Shown piece after piece: positions 1-11,863 of a stretch of DNA of 17,500 bases. Location of the stretch: positions 1,665,001-1,682,500 of the forward strand of contig NZ_JABRWH010000001.1 of NCBI RefSeq assembly GCF_013248975.1. Direction: 5' to 3'. The position numbers and the translations under genes were made by a program. Numbering within the stretch: position 1 is the stretch's first letter; each line of letters begins with the position of its first letter. The notes beneath the pieces were generated by a model that had not been told where the DNA came from, ran no database searches, and was given only the letters and a program-made list of their open reading frames with translations. The stretch is from Neobacillus endophyticus (GTDB taxonomy: Bacteria; Bacillota; Bacilli; Bacillales; Cytobacillaceae).

Positions 1-2925
<2,925 letters not shown>

Positions 2926-2931
2926 AAATGA

Positions 2932-2960
2932 AGGACAACCTTTTAAGGTTGTCTTTTTTT
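2932..2960 (+). terminator. rRNA operon terminator
   Basis: GACAACCTT (2934-2942) pairs perfectly with AAGGTTGTC (2945-2953) and is followed by seven T residues, a strong intrinsic terminator closing the rRNA operon. yaaC converges from the other side and stops at 2974. On the minus strand the hairpin has no good U-tract, so it is unlikely to serve yaaC. Confidence 0.93.
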
Positions 2961-2973
2961 GTATATTCTTAGC

Positions 2974-3945
2974 TTATTTCATAGGTCTTTCGCCTTGTTT
3001 CAATAGAAATTGATATATTAAAAACGGGCCTTTTTCCATGGTGATATGAAGGAATGATTGAATAAATGGAAAATCACGATTGGGCATCATTTTTGTTAGT
3101 TCACTCCACCACTCTGTTTCATAGCGGGCAATCATGCTTAAGTTATACAGAAGCAAATAATGAATTAAAAGTTCAGGAAAGTTTATGAACTTGTTTTTAT
3201 TTAAGGGTATGGTCCAAGTATTACCTTCCAAAATAAATTTTACAAATTTGTACTCCAGTAATACTGATTGATCTACTTTAAATGCTAAGCCATTACTTGC
3301 AGGTTCAATATTAGAGGCAAACTTAGATATAAAGTACTCTTTAAAGCGATTTTCCGTCATATGGTAATAATCCAGTATAATTTCAGGAATTATCAGTTGA
3401 TCATCTTCTTGATCTATTTTTTCAAAGGTCTTTTTGCCTTCATGCATGATAAATAATTCATTGAGTTCCGGTATAAGTTGCAATAATTCTTCCATGATGA
3501 CTTTTTCCCCTTCCAATTGTTTCATGTGAAACAATTTTTCTGACATATAAGGAAAAAGTCCATTTTTTTGAAGTTTCACTTCATCTTGGAAGAATTGATA
3601 ATTTTGCTTTTTTCGTTTTCTTGTTGATACGCCATGGGCCAATACGGCAGTTGTCTCTGGATATGCGGGGTCCATTGTTAAAATACAAGCTTTAATTAAA
3701 TGGACTAGACCATAAAAGAGTAAGATAGGCCGTAAAATAAGAGGAGCTTTTTCAGCCTGTTCATAATAAATTTGTCCATGTTCAAGATAATAAAGAAAGG
3801 CATAGCAGTTTTCATAGCTTTTTTGTTCAGCCTGAGCAACATTTTCCTTTTTATAACATTTATTGAGATAATGCTGGCAAAATTCTGCGGAGAAAAAGCA
3901 GGAGAAGCTCTTCCAGCCATTATATGGTGTGTTCACATGCATCAT
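2974..3945 (-). CDS. yaaC: YaaC-like protein of unknown function
   Basis: The 323-residue product matches what I know of B. subtilis YaaC (about 315 aa) along most of its length, for example the segments NCYAFLYYLEHGQIYYE and TAVLAHGVSTRKRKKQNY. No enzymatic motif, signal peptide or clear membrane segment is visible, and the family has no established function. It is divergent from guaB and convergent with the rRNA operon, as in B. subtilis. The start is ambiguous. The ATG at 3945 abuts the AAAGG ribosome-binding sequence with no spacing, the ATG at 3942 is little better, and the GTG at 3936 (Val4) has about 8 nt of spacing and may be the real start, giving 320 aa. The first ~10 residues are the least conserved, so comparison does not settle it. 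Base composition resembles the neighbours. Confidence 0.9.
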   Translation of the reverse strand: MMHVNTPYNGWKSFSCFFSAEFCQHYLNKCYKKENVAQAEQKSYENCYAFLYYLEHGQIYYEQAEKAPLILRPILLFYGLVHLIKACILTMDPAYPETTAVLAHGVSTRKRKKQNYQFFQDEVKLQKNGLFPYMSEKLFHMKQLEGEKVIMEELLQLIPELNELFIMHEGKKTFEKIDQEDDQLIIPEIILDYYHMTENRFKEYFISKFASNIEPASNGLAFKVDQSVLLEYKFVKFILEGNTWTIPLNKNKFINFPELLIHYLLLYNLSMIARYETEWWSELTKMMPNRDFPFIQSFLHITMEKGPFLIYQFLLKQGERPMK

Positions 3946-3956
3946 CCTTTTTTTGA

Positions 3957-5516
<1,560 letters not shown>

Positions 5517-5522
5517 ACTAAA

Positions 5523-5576
5523 AAAAGGCAATGCAGCACTTGACGTTTTGTCAAAGGGCGCACTGCCTTTTCCTTT
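5523..5576 (+). terminator. guaB terminator
   Basis: AAAAGGCA (5523-5530) pairs with TGCCTTTT (5564-5571), with an inner stem TTGAC/GTCAA (about 5540-5554), followed by a T-rich stretch. It starts six bases after the guaB stop. The A-tract on the left suggests it could also work on the minus strand, though no gene there needs it. Confidence 0.85.
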
Positions 5577-5599
5577 TTTAGGCGCTGTTTTAAACGAGA

Positions 5600-5775
5600 C
5601 TGTTGATTTCCTATCCAGGCACCAAAGTTTCGGAAGGTCAGAGGAGCCTCATGGCACTTCTGGCGCCTGTTATGTCTCCTCTGTCCCATACTCTTGTTCT
5701 TGAATCTCCCTCTATGTACGCAGGACATACGTTAGTATTTTCGAGTATTCTAAGTCCTTCCGCTCCCATCAACAG
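5600..5775. repeat. Decayed extragenic repeat (MITE-like, 176 bp)
   Basis: The gap between the guaB terminator and dacA contains a 176-bp unit bounded by perfect 8-bp inverted ends, CTGTTGAT (5600-5607) and ATCAACAG (5768-5775). Inside is another stem, CAGAGGAG (5639-5646) with CTCCTCTG (5676-5683). Read on the minus strand it begins with TTGATGGGAGCGGAAGG and ends with GGATAGGAAATCAACAG. I recognise these from memory as variants of a repeat common between genes in Bacillaceae (consensus TTGATTGGAGCGGAAGG at one end, GGAGCGGAAATCAACA at the other). The middle keeps scattered similarity (GGGACAG, GAGAC, CAGGCGC, GAGGCTC) but is diverged, so this is probably an old inactive copy. It encodes no protein. 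The rest of the gap (5776-5890) shows nothing I can name. Confidence 0.6.
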
Positions 5776-5891
5776 GTAGCAAAATCAACAACATGGTTTA
5801 ACCTAGACCTTTTTAAGTAAATATGACCCAGGGAATTGCCTGTTATGGAAGGAAAATGCTTCGATGCTCTGTCTATGATTTGTTTTGGAGT

Positions 5892-5902
5892 TATGATAAA
5901 AT
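5892..5902 (+). promoter_or_regulatory. Possible dacA promoter -10 region
   Basis: TGATAAAAT (5894-5902) is a good extended -10 (TG-n-TAAAAT), overlapping an alternative TATGAT (5892-5897). The -35 region upstream is weak. It lies about 35 bp before the dacA start codon. It would make dacA independent of guaB, which ends at a strong terminator 360 bp upstream. Confidence 0.45.
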
Positions 5903-5937
5903 AGGCAAAGTGTAATAATACCTTGGAGGGCGTTATC

Positions 5938-7278
5938 GTGAAGAAACATGTTTTTCAGAAGTGTATAGCCAGTGCGATGGCACTTATTTTATTTTTCAGC
6001 CTCTTTACCGGGGTGAATAAAGCAAAGGCACAAGCGGATTTAAACGTGAATGCTGATGGTGCCATATTAGTGGATGGTAAAACAGGAAGAGTTTTATATG
6101 AAAAAAATGCAGATACTCCGCTAGGAATTGCCAGCATGACCAAAATGATGACTGAATATATGCTATTGGATGCCATTAAAAAAGGCAAGGTAAGCTGGGA
6201 TCAGACTTATACAGTTGATGACGAAGTTTATAAAATGTCTCAAGATCGCAGTCTATCAAACGTTCCGCTGCGCCAAGGCGGCCAATACAACGTAAAGGAA
6301 TTGTATCAGGCAGTGGCCATATATTCCGCGGACGCGGCAGCGATTGCTTTAGCGGAAATTATGGGCGGATCGGAAACAAACTTTGTCAAAATGATGAATG
6401 CTGAAGCAGAGAAATTAGGATTAAAACACTATAAATTTGTGAATGCTTCAGGTTTAAATAATGCGGATTACAAGGGAATGCAGCCATCAGTCGGCGGGCC
6501 AACAGATGAAAATTTGATGTCAACACGAGACGTTGCGACATTGGCTTTCCACCTTATTAATGACTTCCCTGAGGTTTTACAGACATCTAGTATTCCAAAA
6601 ATGACATTCCGTCAAGGTACTAAAGATGCCATTAATATGCCAAACTGGAACTGGATGCTTCCATCATTAGTTTATGGATATCAAGGGATGGACGGGCTAA
6701 AGACAGGACATACTGACTTTGCTGGTTATTGCTTTACAGGTACGGCAGAGCGTGATGGCAAGCGATTTATTACCGTGGTGCAAAATGCCAAGGATGCCAA
6801 TGGAAAGGGCGGATATTCTGCTCGTTTCAGTGAAACAAGAAAAATGTTGGATTATGCTTTTAGCAATTATTCTAAACAACAAATTTTTCCTAAGCATTAT
6901 GAAATTAAGGGGAATAAGACCGTTCCAGTAATTAACGGGAAAAGCAGTCAAGTAGAAGTATACACAAATTCAGCGCTTTCTATGCTGGCTCAGAGCGGGG
7001 AAAAACAAGATTTAAAACCTGTGATAGTACTCGATAAATCGAAGGTCAACAGTAAAGGAGAGCTTACCGCACCAGTTAAAAAAGGTGAAAAGGTAGGATA
7101 TTTAATGCTTGAATCGAAAAATGGCGACAAACTCAGCTTCGTAACACCAGAAGGTGAAAAGAAAGCACAGGTTGATGTAGTTGCTTCCCAAGATGTCGAT
7201 AAGGCTAATTGGTTTGTTTTGATGATGAAGGGAATTGGCCATTTCTTCAGTAACGTATGGCATAAAATTTTTCATTAA
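5938..7278 (+). CDS. dacA: D-alanyl-D-alanine carboxypeptidase (PBP5-like)
   Basis: DacA trims the terminal D-Ala of peptidoglycan pentapeptides outside the membrane. The 446-residue product has a signal peptide (MKKH, hydrophobic 12-24, likely cleavage after AKAQA near 33), the transpeptidase-like domain to about 320, the C-terminal PBP5 domain, and an amphipathic C-terminal end (NWFVLMMKGIGHFFSNVWHKIF) typical of membrane attachment. Active-site motifs: SMTK (66-69, nucleophile Ser66) and KTG (255-257). The second motif reads Ser130-Ala-Asp132, where B. subtilis DacA has SAN; the codon is clearly GAC (6331-6333). GTG at 5938 is chosen as start because GGAGGG (5925-5930) lies 7 nt upstream; a TTG at 5923 would put the ribosome-binding site inside the gene. 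Length is near the B. subtilis 443 aa. Confidence 0.96.
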   Translation: MKKHVFQKCIASAMALILFFSLFTGVNKAKAQADLNVNADGAILVDGKTGRVLYEKNADTPLGIASMTKMMTEYMLLDAIKKGKVSWDQTYTVDDEVYKMSQDRSLSNVPLRQGGQYNVKELYQAVAIYSADAAAIALAEIMGGSETNFVKMMNAEAEKLGLKHYKFVNASGLNNADYKGMQPSVGGPTDENLMSTRDVATLAFHLINDFPEVLQTSSIPKMTFRQGTKDAINMPNWNWMLPSLVYGYQGMDGLKTGHTDFAGYCFTGTAERDGKRFITVVQNAKDANGKGGYSARFSETRKMLDYAFSNYSKQQIFPKHYEIKGNKTVPVINGKSSQVEVYTNSALSMLAQSGEKQDLKPVIVLDKSKVNSKGELTAPVKKGEKVGYLMLESKNGDKLSFVTPEGEKKAQVDVVASQDVDKANWFVLMMKGIGHFFSNVWHKIFH

Positions 7279-7326
7279 GTCTATATTTTGATTGGACCGC
7301 TTACTTTTCTCAATATTTGGTGTCGG

Positions 7327-7362
7327 AAAAAAGGATTCCTGCCTTGACAGGAATCCTTTTTT
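7327..7362 (+). terminator. dacA terminator
   Basis: A 15-bp perfect stem, 7327-7341 with 7348-7362, loop CCTTGA, has an A-tract on the left and six T residues on the right. It is a strong intrinsic terminator and by symmetry may act in both directions. Confidence 0.93.
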
Positions 7363-7468
7363 GTTGCTTTAATGGGTTTATGGGGAAATAATATTCCGAC
7401 ATAAAAATATGGAATTTCCTAACAACGCACTCATTATTCTAAATATTTTTTAAAAAGGGGATTTTACA

Positions 7469-8350
7469 ATGATAACTGGTACAGATCGTGTAAAACGCGG
7501 AATGGCTGAAATGCAAAAAGGCGGCGTCATCATGGACGTTGTCAATGCTGAGCAAGCAAAAATTGCTGAGGAAGCAGGAGCAGTGGCTGTAATGGCCCTT
7601 GAACGTGTTCCTTCAGATATTCGTGCTGCTGGCGGTGTTGCCAGAATGGCAGACCCAAGAATTGTTGAAGAAGTAATGAATGCTGTTTCTATTCCAGTTA
7701 TGGCAAAAGCAAGAATTGGCCATATCGTGGAGGCTCGTGTTCTAGAAGCTATGGGTGTTGACTACATAGACGAGAGTGAAGTATTAACACCAGCTGATGA
7801 GGAATTCCATTTAAATAAAAATGATTATACAGTACCGTTTGTCTGCGGCTGTAGGGACCTAGGTGAAGCTGCCCGCAGGATCGGTGAAGGTGCTTCCATG
7901 CTTCGCACAAAGGGTGAACCTGGTACAGGGAATATTGTTGAGGCAGTACGCCATATTCGTAAAGTGAATGCACAAGTTCGTAAAGTGGTTTCCATGAACG
8001 AAGACGAGCTTATGACAGAAGCTAAACTTCTAGGTGCGCCATACGAAATTCTCCTTGAAATTAAACGTCTTGGCCGTCTTCCAGTTGTTAACTTTGCAGC
8101 TGGCGGAGTAGCAACTCCTGCTGACGCAGCGTTAATGATGCAATTAGGATCAGATGGTGTATTTGTAGGCTCAGGAATTTTCAAATCTGAAAATCCAGCT
8201 AAATTTGCAAGAGCGATTGTAGAAGCGACAACTCATTACACTGATTACAAATTAATTGCCGAGCTTTCAAAAGACTTAGGCACACCAATGAAAGGTATTG
8301 AGATTTCATCTTTGACACCAGCAGATCGCATGCAAGACCGCGGTTGGTAA
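7469..8350 (+). CDS. pdxS: Pyridoxal 5'-phosphate synthase, lyase subunit
   Basis: PdxS condenses ribose 5-phosphate, glyceraldehyde 3-phosphate and ammonia to pyridoxal 5'-phosphate; the ammonia comes from PdxT in a 12+12 subunit complex. The 293-residue product is nearly superimposable on B. subtilis PdxS (294 aa), one residue shorter at the N-terminus. Asp23, Lys80 (in VMAKARIGH, Schiff base with ribose 5-phosphate) and Lys148 (in RTKGEPGTG, the second catalytic lysine) correspond to B. subtilis D24, K81 and K149. The ATG at 7469 has AAAAAGGGG upstream with 8 nt spacing. It follows the dacA terminator by about 105 bp, so it must have its own promoter; TTGCTT (7364-7369) with AATAAT (7387-7392), spacer 17, is a weak candidate. 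pdxT follows 211 bp later instead of immediately. Confidence 0.98.
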   Translation: MITGTDRVKRGMAEMQKGGVIMDVVNAEQAKIAEEAGAVAVMALERVPSDIRAAGGVARMADPRIVEEVMNAVSIPVMAKARIGHIVEARVLEAMGVDYIDESEVLTPADEEFHLNKNDYTVPFVCGCRDLGEAARRIGEGASMLRTKGEPGTGNIVEAVRHIRKVNAQVRKVVSMNEDELMTEAKLLGAPYEILLEIKRLGRLPVVNFAAGGVATPADAALMMQLGSDGVFVGSGIFKSENPAKFARAIVEATTHYTDYKLIAELSKDLGTPMKGIEISSLTPADRMQDRGW

Positions 8351-8356
8351 AAGGAT

Positions 8357-8482
8357 AAGCGGAAGCCGCTTGCTCAGTAACGACAAGCATAAATTGAGCC
8401 GGCGAGAAGGCTGTCATTTACCTTCTTGGCGGATGGGATTATGACCTTGATCCTTTCCACCGAGCTGGAAAGAAAAGCGGAA
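8357..8482 (+). repeat. Highly structured element between pdxS and pdxT
   Basis: This noncoding stretch folds as a nested set of stems if transcribed. Outer stem: CCGCTT (8366-8371) with AAGCGG (8475-8480). Second: CAAG-CATAA (8384-8392) with TTATG-AC-CTTG (8439-8449), two bases bulged. Third, enclosed by the second: 8399-8410 with 8421-8432, 12 positions with one mismatch and one G-U. Fourth, beside it: CTTTCCA (8453-8459) with TGGAAAG (8466-8472). AAGCGGAA also occurs directly repeated at 8357-8364 and 8475-8482, either a target duplication or simply part of an alternative hairpin with 8366-8371. The motif pair GACAAGCATAA / GGATTATGACCTTGA resembles, from memory, recurring intergenic repeats of Bacillaceae, but I cannot confirm this or name the family. 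No ORF of credible quality lies here. Confidence 0.5.
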
Positions 8483-8511
8483 TACAACAGAAAAGCAAGA
8501 AATCTGAGAGT

Positions 8512-8536
8512 GCCCGGTTAACAATGTGAACCGGGC
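8512..8536 (+). other. Strong hairpin upstream of pdxT
   Basis: GCCCGGTT (8512-8519) pairs perfectly with AACCGGGC (8529-8536), loop of nine. There is no U-tract after it on either strand, so it is not a standard terminator. It ends 13 nt before the GGAG of the pdxT ribosome-binding site and does not occlude it. It may protect or separate pdxT message from pdxS message; this is inference. Confidence 0.6.
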
Positions 8537-8561
8537 CTTCAGTAAAAAAGGAGTATTTCTT

Positions 8562-9152
8562 ATGATAAAAATTGGGGTTCTCGCATTACAAGGAGCAGTT
8601 CGGGAACATATTCAATCATTAGAAGCATGTGGTGTCGAGGCTATTGCCATTAAACATAAAGAACAGTTAAATGAAATAGATGGACTTATTCTTCCTGGTG
8701 GAGAAAGTACTACAATGCGCCGTTTAATTGATAAATATGACTTCATGGACGCATTAAAGGCATTTGCCCGATCAGGGAAACCAATGTTTGGTACTTGTGC
8801 AGGGTTAATTCTTTTAGCGAAGAATATTGCCGGGTACAGCGAGCCGCACATTGGTGTCATGGATGTTACGGTTGAACGAAACTCCTTTGGACGTCAAGTA
8901 GACAGCTTTGAGGCTGACCTTGCGATTAAAGATGTGGCAGAAAGTTTTCCTGCTGTCTTTATTCGAGCACCACACATTGTCGAGGCAGGAGAGAATGTTG
9001 AAATCCTGTGCAAGCATAATGATCGCATTGTAGCTGCACGGGAAGGGCAATTCTTGGGCTGCTCTTTCCATCCAGAACTGACTGGTAACCATAGTATTAC
9101 TGCTTACTTTGTGGAAATGGTGAAAGAAGCTAAGCAAAAACAGCTAGTTTAG
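8562..9152 (+). CDS. pdxT: Pyridoxal 5'-phosphate synthase, glutaminase subunit
   Basis: PdxT is the class I glutamine amidotransferase that hydrolyses glutamine and channels ammonia to PdxS. The 196-residue product equals the B. subtilis length. The catalytic triad is complete: Cys79 in FGTCAGLI, His170 and Glu172 in SFHPELTG. The oxyanion-hole segment PGGEST (45-50) is present. The ATG at 8562 is chosen because [11 protein letters not shown] is the family N-terminus and AAAAAAGGAG (ending 8553) lies 8 nt upstream; a GTG at 8526 in frame sits inside a hairpin loop and lacks a ribosome-binding site. pdxT normally follows pdxS closely; here an inserted structured stretch lies between, but no promoter or terminator is evident in it, so co-transcription is still likely. 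I see no terminator after pdxT. Confidence 0.98.
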   Translation: MIKIGVLALQGAVREHIQSLEACGVEAIAIKHKEQLNEIDGLILPGGESTTMRRLIDKYDFMDALKAFARSGKPMFGTCAGLILLAKNIAGYSEPHIGVMDVTVERNSFGRQVDSFEADLAIKDVAESFPAVFIRAPHIVEAGENVEILCKHNDRIVAAREGQFLGCSFHPELTGNHSITAYFVEMVKEAKQKQLV

Positions 9153-9190
9153 GACATCGCTACCGTCTTTTAGATTGCTGAATAATATCA

Positions 9191-9219
9191 TTGCAATTTG
9201 GTAATATTTATAGTAAATT
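9191..9219 (+). promoter_or_regulatory. Possible serS promoter
   Basis: TTGCAA (9191-9196) is followed after 17 bp by TAAATT (9214-9219), overlapping an alternative TATAGT (9209-9214). The region is AT-rich and lies about 30 bp ahead of the T-box leader, where the serS promoter is expected. The boxes are imperfect. Confidence 0.4.
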
Positions 9220-9249
9220 AAGAAATACCAAAATCAAAATGTTGAAAGC

Positions 9250-9482
9250 AATGAGAGGAACTAGTAACAAGATATTGTTCTAAAGAGAGCCGGTGGCTGG
9301 TGTGAACCGGTGGAGAATGCTTGTGAATCCCTCCTCGAGCAGGGTGCGGAACGCTGTACATGTATGGTCATTAAGTGCCCTCGGCCGAAAACCGTTAATT
9401 TTTAAGAGGTGGACAGTTTCTGTCAACCAGGGTGGTAACGCGGGTAACTCTCGTCCCTGTTTTGGGGACGGGAGTTTTTTAT
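9250..9482 (+). promoter_or_regulatory. T-box leader of serS (serine-specific)
   Basis: The leader senses uncharged tRNA-Ser and permits serS transcription when charging falls. Stem I is recognisable: GAGG (9255-9258) with CCTC (9333-9336); the AGTA motif (9263-9266) opposite the specifier loop; ACAAG (9267-9271) with CTTGT (9320-9324); the AGAGAG segment and GGTG loop near 9284-9302. The specifier loop reads GAATCCCT on its 3' side, giving specifier UCC (9328-9330), a serine codon. The T-box itself, AGGGTGGTAACGCGG, is at 9429-9443 and is followed by the terminator. The rest of the 446-bp gap between pdxT and serS holds the promoter candidate before it and an unremarkable 118-bp AT-rich leader after it. 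Confidence 0.95.
9448..9482 (+). terminator. T-box-controlled terminator
   Basis: The stem 9448-9457 with 9465-9474 (core CGTCCC/GGGACG, one T-G pair) is followed by six T residues. It is the terminator that competes with the antiterminator formed by the T-box sequence at 9429-9443. Confidence 0.93.
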
Positions 9483-9595
9483 TGACTTTGAAGGTAGTAT
9501 AAAGCCATATTGTAACCGAAAGTTATTCATCATGCTGTAAACATTTCAATTAATTGATGACAGTTAAAGTGATAAAAAGAAAAGGAGTGCTATAA

Positions 9596-10879
<1,284 letters not shown>

Positions 10880-10885
10880 TGAGGA

Positions 10886-10919
10886 AATTCTCGGGCAGAA
10901 AAATTTCTGCTCGAGAATT
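10886..10919 (+). other. Long hairpin after serS without a U-tract
   Basis: Positions 10886-10901 pair with 10904-10919 over 16 positions with a single G-U. It starts six bases after the serS stop. The bases that follow (CCAAAATTTGATTTG) are not a U-tract, so termination would be inefficient; it may stabilise the serS 3' end or act as a processing stem. The tRNA-Ser promoter begins 12 bp downstream. Confidence 0.7.
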
Positions 10920-10931
10920 CCAAAATTTGAT

Positions 10932-10960
10932 TTGACTTTGTGGAGATTTTGTGATAAATT
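10932..10960 (+). promoter_or_regulatory. tRNA-Ser promoter
   Basis: TTGACT (10932-10937), spacer of 17, then TAAATT (10955-10960) preceded by TG-A, an extended -10. Transcription would begin near 10967, about nine bases before the mature tRNA. Confidence 0.65.
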
Positions 10961-10975
10961 AATTTTTGTTGTTAC

Positions 10976-11068
10976 GGAGGAATACCCAAGTCCGGCTGAA
11001 GGGATCGGTCTTGAAAACCGACAGGCGGGTTAAACCGCGCGGGGGTTCGAATCCCTCTTCCTCCGCCA
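10976..11068 (+). tRNA. tRNA-Ser (anticodon UGA)
   Basis: This is a 93-nt tRNA with the long variable arm expected of tRNA-Ser. Acceptor GGAGGAA (10976-10982) pairs with TTCCTCC (11058-11064), discriminator G11065, and CCA is encoded (11066-11068). The anticodon stem TCGGT/ACCGA encloses the loop CTTGAAA, giving anticodon TGA (11012-11014), which reads UCA and related UCN codons. The T arm carries GGTTCGAATCC. It lies directly after serS, as at the equivalent B. subtilis locus. Confidence 0.98.
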
Positions 11069-11100
11069 CCAAATAAATAATCGCGCATAAAACTGGAGAT

Positions 11101-11139
11101 AAAAGTTCGTTACAAACTATTGTAGCGAACTTTTTTTTT
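11101..11139. terminator. Bidirectional terminator, tRNA-Ser and dck
   Basis: The stem 11101-11115 with 11120-11134 (AAAAGTTCGTTACAA with TTGTAGCGAACTTTT, one G-T pair) ends in nine T residues on the plus strand. On the minus strand it is followed by TTTTATCT, so it can also stop the converging deoxynucleoside kinase transcript, which ends at 11168. Confidence 0.88.
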
Positions 11140-11167
11140 ATTTCCATAAAAAAACACATATTGGCAT

Positions 11168-11863
11168 TTAACCAATATATGTTTTTGTTATAGATAGAAT
11201 TTCATTTAATTTTTCTTCTACTTCACGGCAAACTCTTTTTGCGTCAAGGGCATTGTTAACAACATCTGTTTGATCCATATTAATAATCAATACTTCACTT
11301 GCATCATAATGGTCGATAACCCATTCATCATAGCCCTTCCAAACTTCAAAATAATACTCCTTTAATTCAGGGTTAATCTCAAAGCTTCTGCCGCGGGCCA
11401 TAATTCGGTCGAGTACTGTTTCAAAAGAGCCTTTTAAATAGACCATGAGATCTGGGGCTTTTTTCGGAAGTTCTTTTAGCTCCTCCATCATGTTGTCAGC
11501 AAGCTCTTCGTAGATTTTAAATTCTAAATCAGAGATTCTGCCCAAATTTTTATTTACATAAGCAAAGTACCAATCTTCATAAATGGAACGGTCTTGAATC
11601 GTATATATGGGGTTCTTCCAATTTATACAGTCCTTTACCGTTTTAAAACGTTTGTTAAGGAAAAATAATTGCAGTAAAAAGGGAATTCTTTTAGCATCCA
11701 ATTCTTCTGGAGTCAATTCATAATAAAGAGGGAGAATTGGATTATCATCTACCGCTTCGTAAAATACCTTACTCTCAATTCCATTACTTTGAAAATGATC
11801 TCTCAATAGGTCCGCCACACTTGTTTTTCCAAGACCAATCATACCGCCAATAACGATGCTCAC
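11168..11863 (-). CDS. dck: Deoxynucleoside kinase (dck locus, deoxyadenosine-kinase type)
   Basis: This cytosolic enzyme phosphorylates deoxynucleosides using ATP for dNTP salvage. The product, 231 aa from the preferred start, has a P-loop GMIGLGKT (7-14), the substrate motif Asp-Arg-Ser (91-93, in IQDRSIYED) and an Arg-rich lid (RIMARGR, 153-159). The position is that of B. subtilis dck, but the sequence (EAVDDNPILPLYYE, LLQLFFLNKRFK, LPKKAPDLMVYL) looks closer to the deoxyadenosine kinase of Lactobacillus/Mycoplasma type than to B. subtilis Dck, so substrate preference is open. Start choice: ATG 11869 abuts the GGGGG with no spacing, whereas GTG 11863 has about 7 nt spacing and overlaps the dgk stop as GTGA, the classic sign of translational coupling. 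If ATG is used the protein has two more residues. Confidence 0.9.
   Translation of the reverse strand: MSIVIGGMIGLGKTSVADLLRDHFQSNGIESKVFYEAVDDNPILPLYYELTPEELDAKRIPFLLQLFFLNKRFKTVKDCINWKNPIYTIQDRSIYEDWYFAYVNKNLGRISDLEFKIYEELADNMMEELKELPKKAPDLMVYLKGSFETVLDRIMARGRSFEINPELKEYYFEVWKGYDEWVIDHYDASEVLIINMDQTDVVNNALDAKRVCREVEEKLNEILSITKTYIG

Noticed and set aside
9482..9511. Second serS promoter after the T-box terminator (TTGACT with CATATT)
   Set aside because: The boxes are weak and spaced 18 bp; it would bypass the T-box, for which I see no support.
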